From positions 248,001 to 312,000 of the forward strand of contig JBBQJW010000001.1 in NCBI GenBank assembly GCA_038326325.1: a stretch of 64,000 nucleotides of DNA, given 5' to 3'. A program made the translations under genes and the position numbers. The notes beneath the pieces are model-generated. The model ran no database searches. It was not told the DNA's origin and worked only from the letters and a program-made list of their open reading frames with translations. Positions 1 through 8,942 of this stretch are shown here, piece after piece. The first letter of the stretch is position 1. The number at the start of each line of letters is the position of its first letter. Source of the DNA: UBA10324 sp038326325. Its GTDB lineage: Bacteria > Bacteroidota > Bacteroidia > Chitinophagales > UBA10324.

Positions 1-1616
1 GTGAGAATATCATTTCCAATTACATAATTACAATCGCCTCGTGTATCAATCTGGTCGGCTAATAAAACAGGGATATAATTTTTATCGAAATAAGTTTGAG
101 TCCAATGAAAGAAAGTCAAATCACTTTCTTTATCCAGCATCCACGAAAAAGGATGAACAACTAAGACTATGTATCTAGGTTTTTTTGTTTCAACATCACG
201 AATTGCTTCTTCCTGCCATTGTTTAGCAAATGGGGTTTTTGCATTGATAAAGTTGATGAAGTTGTGTCGTGATACACCCAGCGAATTCGTATAAAGATAC
301 AGTTGCGGCTCAGATCCCGCTACAAAAATCTGATCATCTGATTTCATATTCTGTTTTAAGTAGTCGCCAATTTTCAGCAACTCGGGGAATGGATTACTCC
401 CATAAGCATGATGAAGAATATCGTCAAAGTCAGGTCTCAAATAATAGGAGTCATTAGAAAATAAATGTGCCGCAGGAATAATAACAAACGCTACAGCTAA
501 AACAGTTCGCATTGGTTTTACATTGCTTACAAGCTGTTCAAGAAATTTATAAGTGAGTGCAATTGAAACAGCAACACCGGGCATAAATAAAATCCAGTAA
601 TGAGTCATAAACCGAAGCCCTGGCACAACAGTTAAGCCTGAAAGAATTAGAAGTGAGTAACAAAGAATTTTTTTCTCTTTCGGAATTTTAACAAACCACC
701 CACAAACTAATCCGGCAATAGCAAGAAAAGAAAAGAATGGTTGGAAAGTGATAATATTTCCCCCAAACATTTTCAGCAAATCCATTCCGGCACCGAACGA
801 TTGATTACTTAAATAATATTTCCCTGGATATTCAATAATCCAGAAAAAAGCTTCTTTTGAAACTCCACGCATTTGTAGCCAGATTATAACTGTAACAGCG
901 GGAATAATTCCACCAATAAAAAAAGCAGACAAGTCGAAAATTAATTTGCGTAAGTTTCTTTTATTCCACCAATCAAAAAATAAAAAAAGCGCGCCGAAGA
1001 AACAATAAAAAACTCCCGCCTGCTTTATCAATACAGAAAATCCTAAGAACATTCCGGAAAGTATAAGCAGCAGTAAATTATTTTTTTCACTCCCAACAAT
1101 CAAAAGATAAAATCCTGTTACAGCAAAACATAAAACAAGAAATTCCGCCTGAATAGTGAATCCTGAAACATAAGGGTCTAACAATAAAAGCCCATAAACA
1201 GGAAGAACAGCCATTGCGGTGCTTCGCCCAATAAATTTTTTGAAAAATAAATAAGAAAATAAAAGTGTAACAGCAAAAATAAAACTGAACCCGCTTTGCA
1301 AACTCATGTAATTGTACCCAAAAAATTTTACTACCAAAGCATAAGCAAGAAAAAGTCCCGGAGGTTTCATTTCATAAAAATCAACATACGGTTTTGCTCC
1401 GGTCAGCAGCCATTTACCAAACATTGCATAATCACCTTCGTCGCGCTCCATTGCTATGCCTATAAAATTTCTTCTGATAAAAAATAATACAAGAATTGTT
1501 AAACCGACAAACACATATTCAAGCCATGAAAATTTATCAAGCAATGATGTATTATCAACCACCTTTTTGGGTTGAACAGTTTTTGCCGGCTGATTTTTAT
1601 TTTCTTTTTTACTCAT
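1..1616 (-). CDS. GT-C (ArnT/PMT-like) membrane glycosyltransferase, 3' end outside window
   Basis: An open minus-strand frame runs from an ATG at 1616 to the window edge, about 538 codons with no stop, so the C-terminus is missing. The protein starts with a lysine-rich cytoplasmic tail and a first membrane segment near residues 32-47. Next comes a loop with ERDEGDY at 57-63; an acidic pair in this loop is typical of GT39/PMT_2 enzymes, which move sugars from polyprenyl-phosphate donors outside the inner membrane. Many hydrophobic segments follow, then a soluble C-terminal part. It is divergent from the amino-sugar cassette starting at 1820, so it may glycosylate a lipid or protein. Acceptor and sugar cannot be told. 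Family call fairly firm, function inferred. Confidence 0.75.
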   Translation of the reverse strand, partial: MSKKENKNQPAKTVQPKKVVDNTSLLDKFSWLEYVFVGLTILVLFFIRRNFIGIAMERDEGDYAMFGKWLLTGAKPYVDFYEMKPPGLFLAYALVVKFFGYNYMSLQSGFSFIFAVTLLFSYLFFKKFIGRSTAMAVLPVYGLLLLDPYVSGFTIQAEFLVLCFAVTGFYLLIVGSEKNNLLLLILSGMFLGFSVLIKQAGVFYCFFGALFLFFDWWNKRNLRKLIFDLSAFFIGGIIPAVTVIIWLQMRGVSKEAFFWIIEYPGKYYLSNQSFGAGMDLLKMFGGNIITFQPFFSFLAIAGLVCGWFVKIPKEKKILCYSLLILSGLTVVPGLRFMTHYWILFMPGVAVSIALTYKFLEQLVSNVKPMRTVLAVAFVIIPAAHLFSNDSYYLRPDFDDILHHAYGSNPFPELLKIGDYLKQNMKSDDQIFVAGSEPQLYLYTNSLGVSRHNFINFINAKTPFAKQWQEEAIRDVETKKPRYIVLVVHPFSWMLDKESDLTFFHWTQTYFDKNYIPVLLADQIDTRGDCNYVIGNDIL

Positions 1617-1819
1617 TGATTAAATATTGATGGAAAAATAACATTGTGTTTTTAATTCACACAAATCCCTTTCTATTAAGATTTAACATTAGTTGATTGA
1701 AGTGTAAATGCTTCAAATATTTTTTAGGACAATTGAATAAACAAATGACTAAAATAATTTCTGCTACAGTTTAAAAAATATTCATTTTTAGTTCTTGAAT
1801 TTTGAAACAATCAGATTGA

Positions 1820-2230
1820 ATGTTGATGGATGAATATCAGTTAATACATCTTCCGAAAATTGTTGACCCACGAGGCAATCTCTCCTTTATTGAAGAAGGA
1901 AGTCAGATACCATTTAATGTAGAGCGTACTTATTGGATTTATGATGTTCCGGGGGGAGAAATGCGCGGCGGTCACGCGTTCTATGAACAACAGGAATTTA
2001 TTGTTGCACTCTCCGGAAGTTTTGATGTGATACTTGATGATGGAGTTTCAAAAAAAAATATTTCGCTTAATCGCTCTTACTACGGAATTTATATTCCGAA
2101 AATGATGTGGCGGTCGTTGGAAAATTTTTCGACCAACTCTTTGGCGCTCGTGCTTGCCGATACTTCTTATAACGAAAAGGATTATATCCGCGATTATGAA
2201 TTATTCACTCAACTTAAAAATAAGAAGTGA
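1820..2230 (+). CDS. FdtA/WxcM-like cupin (sugar 3,4-ketoisomerase family), atypical active site
   Basis: This 136-residue single-domain cupin is of the WxcM/FdtA type. Family members isomerise dTDP-4-keto-6-deoxyglucose to the 3-keto sugar before transamination. The usual landmarks are visible: IYDVPGGEMRGGHA at 40-53, then SGSFDVILDDG and an RSYYGIYIP strand. The next gene has HAH at the active site, but here it reads HAF (His52, Phe54), so the second histidine is lost. It may be inactive, have a changed specificity, or pair with its neighbour as a heteromer. It is first in a tight five-gene run. ATG at 1820 or 1826 could both serve. TGA overlaps the next ATG by one base. Confidence 0.82.
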   Translation: MLMDEYQLIHLPKIVDPRGNLSFIEEGSQIPFNVERTYWIYDVPGGEMRGGHAFYEQQEFIVALSGSFDVILDDGVSKKNISLNRSYYGIYIPKMMWRSLENFSTNSLALVLADTSYNEKDYIRDYELFTQLKNKK

Positions 2231-2640
2231 TGGCAAATATTTATGATTGTTCAGTTATTGAATTACCAAAAATTGCAAATCGTGCAGGGAATATTACTCC
2301 AGTTCACTCAGGTGTGAATGTTCCATTCGAGATAAAAAGAGTTTTTTATCTTTATGATATTCCTGCTGGTGAATCCCGCGGAGCACATGCGCATAAAATA
2401 TGTCATCAGTTTTTAGTTGCGGCAAGTGGAAGTTTTGAAGTGATGATTGAAGATGGAAAAAACAAAAGAGTAGTTCAGTTAAATCGCCCATACTACGGCT
2501 TACATATTCCGCCAGGTATTTGGGCATGCGAATTAAATTTTTCGTCGGGTGCAATTTGTTTAGTGCTCACTTCAGAAAAATATGACAAAGAAGATTACAT
2601 AAGAGATTATAACGAATTCCTGAACTCAATAAAATTATGA
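2230..2640 (+). CDS. FdtA-like dTDP-sugar 3,4-ketoisomerase
   Basis: A cupin of 136 residues, paralogous to the preceding gene. The family converts dTDP-4-keto-6-deoxyglucose to a 3-keto-6-deoxyhexose, which an aminotransferase then turns into a 3-amino sugar. SRGAHAHK at 49-56 keeps both histidines (53 and 55) used by characterised FdtA enzymes, followed by SGSFEVMIEDG and PYYGLHIPPGIWA. I prefer ATG 2230, which forms a TGATG junction with the previous gene, to the GTG at 2227. The ATGA overlap with the next gene implies translational coupling. Family call is secure; whether the product is the xylo or ribo isomer (FdtA or QdtA) cannot be told. Confidence 0.88.
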   Translation: MANIYDCSVIELPKIANRAGNITPVHSGVNVPFEIKRVFYLYDIPAGESRGAHAHKICHQFLVAASGSFEVMIEDGKNKRVVQLNRPYYGLHIPPGIWACELNFSSGAICLVLTSEKYDKEDYIRDYNEFLNSIKL

Positions 2641-3191
2641 TTTGGTTTAAGCATCCGCTCTCAGATGTTCAATCTGAAAATATTGGAAACGACACTCGCG
2701 TTTGGCAGTATGCTGTGATTTTAAAAGGCGCAACTATTGGAAATAACTGCAACATCAATTGTCATACTTTTATTGAAAACGATGTAGTGATTGGAGATGG
2801 TGTTACACTTAAAAGTGGCGTGTTCATCTGGGATGGAATACGGATTGACAACAATGTTTTCATTGGACCGAATGCAACTTTTGTAAATAATTCTTATCCG
2901 CGCTCGCAACAATATCCCGACAAACATATTGGTGCACATATTTGCAAAGGAGTTTCGATAGGTGCAAACGCAACTATCATGGGTGACATTACCATAGGAG
3001 AGTCTGCAATGATTGGTGCGGGTTCGATGGTTACTAAAGATGTTCCGCCATTTACTTTGTGGTTTGGAAATCCGGCGAAACAAAAGGGTTTTGTTACAGC
3101 AGAAGGTATTATTCTTAATCACGAAATGATTGATACAAAAACCGGAAATGAATATTATTTTGAAAACAATCAGTTACTAAAAAAAGTGTAA
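2637..3191 (+). CDS. Left-handed beta-helix acyltransferase (FdtC/WbpD-like)
   Basis: A 184-residue hexapeptide-repeat protein. Imperfect [LIV]-G-x-x-x-x repeats run from about residue 30 to 135 (IGNNCNI, VIGDGVTL, IDNNVFIGPNATF, GVSIGANATIMGDITIGESAMIGAGSMV), followed by the PPFTLWFGNPAK segment common in sugar N-acyltransferases. The likely role is acyl transfer from acyl-CoA to the amine of the nucleotide sugar made by the ketoisomerase and aminotransferase of this cassette. ATG overlaps the preceding stop. The stop codon lies in GTGTAACAG, one of the window's repeated motifs. Family secure, acyl donor unknown. Confidence 0.87.
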   Translation: MIWFKHPLSDVQSENIGNDTRVWQYAVILKGATIGNNCNINCHTFIENDVVIGDGVTLKSGVFIWDGIRIDNNVFIGPNATFVNNSYPRSQQYPDKHIGAHICKGVSIGANATIMGDITIGESAMIGAGSMVTKDVPPFTLWFGNPAKQKGFVTAEGIILNHEMIDTKTGNEYYFENNQLLKKV

Positions 3192-3201
3192 CAGAAATAA
3201 A

Positions 3202-4128
3202 ATGGCAAAGCTTTCCATCATTACTCCGTGTTACTATAACGAAAAAAATATTCCTGTAACAGCGAAGGCATTTATTGATAATGAAAAAAATTTCCCTATT
3301 GGAACTGAATTCGAATATGTATTGATAGATGATGGTTCGAAAGACAACACACTTCAGGAATTAATAAAATTCAAAGAACAGTATCCCAACAAAGTGAAGA
3401 TTATAAAGCTCGCGGGAAATGTTGGTTCGTACAATGCGATTCTTGCTGGAATGAAATATGCAACCGGCGACTGCAATGTTATTCTCACTTCTGATTTACA
3501 AGACCCGCCAGAGTTGGTTCCTAAAATGTTCGACTATTGGTTGAAGGGAATAAAATTCGTAATCGCTAATCGACAAGATAGAGAAGACCACTGGCTTTCA
3601 AATATTTTTTCAAATTCATATCACTACCTGATTAAAAAATTTGCATTGCCGAATATTCCAAAAGGAGGATTTGATTTTTGTTTGTTCGATAAACAACTGC
3701 GAGATGAAGTAGTTGCGATGGATGAAAAAAACACCAACACTATTTATCTTTTATCGTGGCTTAACTATGATTCTGTTTGCATTCCATATACCCGAAAGAA
3801 AAGGGAGATTGGAAAATCAAGATGGACGATAAAAAAGAAACTGAAATTATTTATTGATTCATTTGTCGCGTTTTCCTTTTTTCCAATTCGAATGATTTCA
3901 GTTGTTGGTTTTCTTCTTGGAATAGTTGCATTCGCTTACGGTGGTTTTATTCTATTCGAAAAAATTTTCGGCAAAATACCTGTAACAGGTTGGACAACAA
4001 TTATGGTTGTGGTTCTCTTTGTTTCTTCGTTTCAAATGATTGCAATTGGTGTTATTGGCGAATATGTATGGCGGGCATTAGATGCTTCGCGCAAGCGACC
4101 AAATTATGTGGTTGATAAAATTTTATAA
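3202..4128 (+). CDS. GT2 glycosyltransferase with C-terminal membrane anchor (DPM1/ArnC/GtrB-like)
   Basis: A protein of 308 residues with a GT-A domain: IITPCYYNEKN at 6-16, nucleotide-binding IDDGSKDNT at 42-50 and LTSDLQDPPEL near 95-105. Two hydrophobic helices occupy roughly 230-255 and 262-288. This is the layout of enzymes that load a sugar onto polyprenyl phosphate, for example ArnC, GtrB and dolichol-phosphate mannose synthase. Lying between the acyltransferase and the aminotransferase, it could load the cassette's amino sugar onto a lipid carrier. A GT-C enzyme such as the one at 1-1616 could then use that donor outside the membrane. That coupling is inference. Confidence 0.85.
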   Translation: MAKLSIITPCYYNEKNIPVTAKAFIDNEKNFPIGTEFEYVLIDDGSKDNTLQELIKFKEQYPNKVKIIKLAGNVGSYNAILAGMKYATGDCNVILTSDLQDPPELVPKMFDYWLKGIKFVIANRQDREDHWLSNIFSNSYHYLIKKFALPNIPKGGFDFCLFDKQLRDEVVAMDEKNTNTIYLLSWLNYDSVCIPYTRKKREIGKSRWTIKKKLKLFIDSFVAFSFFPIRMISVVGFLLGIVAFAYGGFILFEKIFGKIPVTGWTTIMVVVLFVSSFQMIAIGVIGEYVWRALDASRKRPNYVVDKIL

Positions 4129-4134
4129 AAACGA

Positions 4135-5244
4135 ATGAACAACGAAATAAAATTTCTCGATTTCACTTACATGAATAATCAGGTAAGGGAATTAATGTAC
4201 AAACAGTTTGAAAATGTTTTTGAAAGTCAGTGGTACATTCTTGGGGAGCGAGTAAAAGAATTTGAAAAAGCGTATGCAGCATTTAATAGTGTTACACATT
4301 GTGTTGGTGTTGCAAATGGTTTGGATGCATTGATTCTCTGTTTGAAAGCATTGGATATAAAATCAGGAGATGAAGTAATTGTACCATCAAACACTTACAT
4401 CGCTTCATGGCTTGCTGTTTCTTATGTTGGAGCAACACCAATTCCAGTTGAGCCGAATGAACACACATACAACATTGCTCCTGAAAAAATAAAAGCAGCC
4501 ATTACAAAAAAAACAAAAGCAATAATGCCGGTTCATTTATATGGGCAGGCATGTGAGATGAATGCCATCATGAAAATTGCTGAAGAGAATAATTTATATG
4601 TCATTGAAGATAATGCCCAAGCGCAGGGAGCTTTATACAATGGCAAATTAACCGGAAGTATTGGTCACCTCAATGCAACAAGTTTTTATCCGGGAAAAAA
4701 TGTGGGTGCTTACGGCGATGCAGGTGCTATAACAACCAATGATGTTACACTTGCTGAAAAAGTTCGTGTGCTGAGAAATTATGGGTCTGAAAAAAAATAT
4801 TACAACCAAATTAAGGGAGTTAATTCTCGCCTCGACGAATTACAGGCAGCTTTCCTTACAGAGAAAATAAATTTTGTTTGTGAGTGGAATAATGAAAGGA
4901 ACAAAATCGCCGGTTGGTACAACGAAGGTTTAGCTTCAATTAAAAATACTGTTACACCTCAAATTGTTGAAGGAGCAACAAGCAATTATCATCTTTATGT
5001 TATCAGAACTGAAAATAGAGATGCGCTTGCTGAACATTTAAAGAAAAACGGAGTTGGTTCATTGATACACTATCCTGTTCCACCTCATTTACAAGAAGCA
5101 TATCAGGAACTCGGTTATAAAAAAGGGGATTTTCCATTATCAGAAAAAATTGCTGAAACCTGTTTGAGTCTTCCGATATGGCCTGGAATGGTAAAGGAGC
5201 AGATTGACAGAGTGGTAAAATGTATTGCAGAATTTAATTCCTGA
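4135..5244 (+). CDS. DegT/DnrJ/EryC1 PLP-dependent sugar aminotransferase (FdtB/QdtB-like)
   Basis: At 369 residues it has the usual length of a type I-fold nucleotide-sugar aminotransferase. The PLP lysine is Lys188 in FYPGKNVGAYGDAGA. VIEDNAQAQGA near 156-166 supplies the cofactor-binding acid and ANGLDAL at 60-66 the phosphate-binding region. With the 3,4-ketoisomerases and acyltransferase just upstream, the most likely reaction is glutamate-dependent amination of a dTDP-3-keto-6-deoxyhexose. It is last in the cassette and is followed by a strong hairpin terminator. WecE-type 4-amination is the alternative and the sequence alone does not exclude it. Confidence 0.87.
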   Translation: MNNEIKFLDFTYMNNQVRELMYKQFENVFESQWYILGERVKEFEKAYAAFNSVTHCVGVANGLDALILCLKALDIKSGDEVIVPSNTYIASWLAVSYVGATPIPVEPNEHTYNIAPEKIKAAITKKTKAIMPVHLYGQACEMNAIMKIAEENNLYVIEDNAQAQGALYNGKLTGSIGHLNATSFYPGKNVGAYGDAGAITTNDVTLAEKVRVLRNYGSEKKYYNQIKGVNSRLDELQAAFLTEKINFVCEWNNERNKIAGWYNEGLASIKNTVTPQIVEGATSNYHLYVIRTENRDALAEHLKKNGVGSLIHYPVPPHLQEAYQELGYKKGDFPLSEKIAETCLSLPIWPGMVKEQIDRVVKCIAEFNS

Positions 5245-5266
5245 TTTAAAAAATATTTTAAAATCA

Positions 5267-5303
5267 AAAAGCCACCCGAATTTCTTCGAAGTGGCTTTTC
5301 TGT
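5267..5303. terminator. Bidirectional intrinsic terminator
   Basis: A 9-bp perfect stem (AAAAGCCAC at 5267-5275 with GTGGCTTTT at 5291-5299) has a 15-base loop and A/T-rich arms, so it works from both sides. It lies between the convergent aminotransferase and response-regulator genes. Confidence 0.8.
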
Positions 5304-5324
5304 TTAACACCAATTTTAATTATC

Positions 5325-6581
5325 TTAAATCTCTTGACTGAAAATCATGTCTTCACTTGAGATAACATTTGTGTCGCTAATAATTGCTGCGCGTTCAACT
5401 AATGCTTTCAACTCACGGACATTTCCGGGCCAGGGGTGATTCTGCATTGCCTTGTAAGCATCAGCCGAAAATGTTTTTTGTGTCATTCCGTTTCTTTCGC
5501 AAAATGTTTTAAGAAAAAATTTAGAAAGTAAAAGAATATCATCCCCTCTTTCGCACAAAGGCGGAAGGTGAATTAAAAATCCCTGCAAACGATAGTATAA
5601 GTCTTCGCGCATTTTTCCTTCCTTCACTCTCACCGAAAGATTTTTATTTGTTGCTGCAATAATTCTCACATTCAATTGAGTTTCTTTATTCGAACCCAAA
5701 CGAGTGATTTTATTTTCCTGTAACACCCTTAATAATTTTGTTTGAAGGTTCATATCCATTTCGCCAATCTCATCTAAGAAAATGGTTCCTTCATTTGCTT
5801 CTTCAAATTTTCCGATTCGTTTGCTATCAGCCCCTGTAAAAGCACCTTTTTCGTGACCAAACAATTCACTTTCCATTAAGTCAGCAGGAATTGCAGCCAT
5901 GTTTACAGGCACATAAGGTTTGCGTGCGCGGTTACTGTTGAAGTGAATTGCTCCCGCAACTACTTCCTTCCCTGTTCCGCTTTGTCCCGTAATTAATGCA
6001 AGCATACTTGTCTTTTCAACTTTCTGAATCAACCGTAACACTCTAAGAATCGCAGCGCTTTCTCCAATAATTTTATCGTAACGATGACGGTCAATAATTT
6101 GCTCCTGTAATTTTGATACCTGACCTTTGAGTTTTATTTTTTCAGCTACTTTATTTACTGCTTGTCCTAACTCAACAAAAGTGTTATTGTTTTTAATTAT
6201 GTAACTCGCAGCACCTGCTTTGTAACATTCAACAACAACTTCAACTTTATCCTGTCCTGATAAAATCACACACTCAATATCTTTATTGTAGTTTTGAATT
6301 TGTTTCATCACCTCAATACCATTTCCATCGGGTAAATTGTAATCGATAGTTACGATATTTGGATTTTTATAAAGATCAGCCAGCAATGCCTCAGCAGTGG
6401 GATAAATAGTTACCTCGTAAGTTTCATTACTGGTAAGCTCATTCATTATCAATTGCGAATACAAGTCATTGTCTTCAACCACAAATATTTTTGTGATATT
6501 ATTTTCTGTATTAATAGCAATTGAAGTTTCTTCTGGCTTGGGTGCAGGCTTATTATTTCCTGAGCTGAAAAGATTAATCAT
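5325..6581 (-). CDS. Sigma-54 activator-type response regulator lacking an HTH domain
   Basis: A 418-residue protein with a receiver domain at about 31-145 (phospho-acceptor Asp80 in VTIDYNLPDG, VILSGQ near 105-110) and an AAA+ domain at about 170-395. The AAA+ part has Walker A GQSGTGKE (199-206), the sigma-54 contact loop GAFTGA (246-251), Walker B TIFLDE (266-271) and PWPGNVREL. The chain ends about 30 residues after that last motif, where NtrC-family proteins normally carry a Fis-type HTH. It may act without specific DNA binding, as known for HTH-less members such as FlgR. No partner kinase is adjacent. The terminator follows directly, so a lost downstream HTH exon is unlikely. Confidence 0.88.
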   Translation of the reverse strand: MINLFSSGNNKPAPKPEETSIAINTENNITKIFVVEDNDLYSQLIMNELTSNETYEVTIYPTAEALLADLYKNPNIVTIDYNLPDGNGIEVMKQIQNYNKDIECVILSGQDKVEVVVECYKAGAASYIIKNNNTFVELGQAVNKVAEKIKLKGQVSKLQEQIIDRHRYDKIIGESAAILRVLRLIQKVEKTSMLALITGQSGTGKEVVAGAIHFNSNRARKPYVPVNMAAIPADLMESELFGHEKGAFTGADSKRIGKFEEANEGTIFLDEIGEMDMNLQTKLLRVLQENKITRLGSNKETQLNVRIIAATNKNLSVRVKEGKMREDLYYRLQGFLIHLPPLCERGDDILLLSKFFLKTFCERNGMTQKTFSADAYKAMQNHPWPGNVRELKALVERAAIISDTNVISSEDMIFSQEI

Positions 6582-6737
6582 TGGTGTTTTATTGTTTCAT
6601 CACTTGTTCGCATAAATTGTTGCTTTGTTTCACCTTTTGTAAAGAATAATGACTGAATCAAACATTTATTTTAACTCAATATTTCGGAATCCTTTATTAT
6701 TTCTATCCATACTTATATTGCAAACCAATTTAACTTC

Positions 6738-8942
6738 ATGAATAAGTCATTTTTACTATTCACAATTCTCTTTTGTTTTGTTTTGAAAAATAATAGTTCA
6801 GCACAGCAAACCACTGATTTCAATCATTACCAACCATTACAGGCATCAGGCAATGTTCCGCTCGATTTTCAATTAGCATCAATTGAAAAATTCGATTTGC
6901 AAAAACAGCAGATTGATGAAAATGAAAATGGTTATTATAAAAAATTGAAGAGCAAGTTTTATCTTGAAACAAGTATTGATATTACGCATGTGTTAAAGAG
7001 TGGTCGTGTTTTATTCGGCGATCCGATTTCAGAATATTTGGGGAAAGTTTTAGATGAAGTTTTGAAAGATGATCAACCACTTCGCGACTCACTGCAGATT
7101 TATTATTTGCGTTCCGATGAAGTGAATGCGTTTACTTCTCCTGATGGAATCATTTTCGTATCCGCAGGTTTAATTTCTCAATTGAGTAATGAAGCGCAGT
7201 TGGCCTTTATTCTTTGTCACGAAATTCAGCACTATCGTTTGAAGCATGGGTTCTCTAAATACAAGCGCGATAATGATATTGTAAAGGGAAAAGGAGATTT
7301 TAAAAATTTGAATTTTGACGAAGCTGCATTAAATCATTTTCATTTCAGTCGAGAGTTGGAATCGGAAGCCGACATGCACGGGCTTGAACTTTATCTCACT
7401 ACCAATTATGCAGCAAATGAAGTGAATGGTGTATTTGATGTGTTGCTTTATTCTTATTTGCCTTTTGAAATTGATTCGCTGCCGCGCAATTTTTTCAATG
7501 ACGAGGAATATAAAATGCCTGATAAATTTTTCTCGAACAAACTGAATGCAATTGATGCGAAAGAAAATGATGACGATGAAAAAAGCACGCACCCGAATAT
7601 TTATAAGCGCCGCAATGAAATGGCAAATCTGCTAACGAAAAAAACTTCGGCGGGAAATCAGAAATATATTTTAAGTGAAGAGCTGTTTAAACAAATCAGA
7701 AACACTGCACGATTTGAAGTGTTGAGTTTGCAATTGCGCAATCACGATTACGAAAATGCTTTTTATACTTCTTATTTATTACTGAAAGAATTTCCGGAGA
7801 GCGAATACTTGAATGAAAGCAAAGCAGCTTCACTTTATTTTATGGCGCATTATAAAGTGAATGGAAATTATTACGACATACATCATTCTGATAAAGACGC
7901 TCAGGGAAGCATTCAGCAGATATATTATTTCTTCAATAAAATTCCCGATGATGATTTAGGAATTCTTGCCACTAAAACTATCTGGGATGCTCACTTGAAA
8001 TTTCCCGATAATGTAGGCTTGAACCGGATGTCAACTGATATTTTAAAATTGCTTGACGACAATTTGAATTTTTCAACTTCCGATTTTACATCCGGTGTAA
8101 CCGTTGATTCAAAAAAGGAAACAGAACAGAAAACAGATTCAACTCAAGGTACTGTAACAGATAAGTATGCAATGATTAAGCAATCAAGAACCGAAACCGG
8201 AAAAGCGGGCGATGATAAATATTATCGCTTCGCATTTCACAATCTGTTATCTGAACCCGATTTCATTTCAGCATTCAATACTCAATTGAATAAAGAGGAA
8301 GAACTTTTTTCAGGAAAAACGAAAAAGAAAAAAGGTGGCCTGGGAATTAATCATTTAGTAGTTGCAAACCCGTTCTATGTAAAACTTGATTTCACACGCA
8401 ATGAACCCACAAGATATTTAGCAAGTGAAAGTTCAGAAGATGACCTGAACAAGCAAATTGAATTTTGCGCAAAAAAAATTGGTGTTCAACTCGACATCGT
8501 TGACAACGACCATTTAAAAGAAGCAGATGTAAATACTTTTAACAACATGCTTGCAATGAACGATTGGTTTGACGAGGCGATAGACCAACCGACTGAATTG
8601 CAGTTATACAATACCAGCAGCGACCGACTGAAAAAAGTAGCGGAACTATACGGAACAGATTATGTGAGTTGGATGGGAATTGTTTCAGCCCGACAGAAAG
8701 CAAATTATTACGACTGGTATCGGTTGTGCATTGGAATTGTGTGGCTTCCTATTGTTCCCGTTTTAATTTATCAGGCAATTGCTCCAAATTATGAAACAGA
8801 TTTTTTAACCCTTGTGGTAAACAGCAATACTGGAAAATTTGAATGGAAAAGAGTACGCGCCGTAAAACAAAACGACAACAACTCAGTTGTAAAAAGCAAT
8901 CTATATTTTATTCTTCAGCAGATAAAAGAAAAAAAGAAATGA
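6738..8942 (+). CDS. Secreted M48-family metallopeptidase with tetratricopeptide-like region
   Basis: A 734-residue protein with a signal peptide at 1-22 (cleavage near SSAQ). The zinc site is HEIQH at 161-165, with the third ligand in ESEAD at about 208-212, which matches M48 (Ste24/HtpX/BepA-like) peptidases. VNAFTSPDGIIFVSAGL just upstream is the usual M48 lead-in. The rest is helical and may hold TPR-like repeats, with a low-complexity Lys/Thr stretch near 455-475 and a hydrophobic stretch near 665-685. The likely site is the periplasm or envelope, in protein quality control. Its TGA overlaps the ATG of the next gene, so the two are probably co-translated. It lacks the TGTWACA motif except at 8153. 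Confidence 0.85.
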   Translation: MNKSFLLFTILFCFVLKNNSSAQQTTDFNHYQPLQASGNVPLDFQLASIEKFDLQKQQIDENENGYYKKLKSKFYLETSIDITHVLKSGRVLFGDPISEYLGKVLDEVLKDDQPLRDSLQIYYLRSDEVNAFTSPDGIIFVSAGLISQLSNEAQLAFILCHEIQHYRLKHGFSKYKRDNDIVKGKGDFKNLNFDEAALNHFHFSRELESEADMHGLELYLTTNYAANEVNGVFDVLLYSYLPFEIDSLPRNFFNDEEYKMPDKFFSNKLNAIDAKENDDDEKSTHPNIYKRRNEMANLLTKKTSAGNQKYILSEELFKQIRNTARFEVLSLQLRNHDYENAFYTSYLLLKEFPESEYLNESKAASLYFMAHYKVNGNYYDIHHSDKDAQGSIQQIYYFFNKIPDDDLGILATKTIWDAHLKFPDNVGLNRMSTDILKLLDDNLNFSTSDFTSGVTVDSKKETEQKTDSTQGTVTDKYAMIKQSRTETGKAGDDKYYRFAFHNLLSEPDFISAFNTQLNKEEELFSGKTKKKKGGLGINHLVVANPFYVKLDFTRNEPTRYLASESSEDDLNKQIEFCAKKIGVQLDIVDNDHLKEADVNTFNNMLAMNDWFDEAIDQPTELQLYNTSSDRLKKVAELYGTDYVSWMGIVSARQKANYYDWYRLCIGIVWLPIVPVLIYQAIAPNYETDFLTLVVNSNTGKFEWKRVRAVKQNDNNSVVKSNLYFILQQIKEKKK

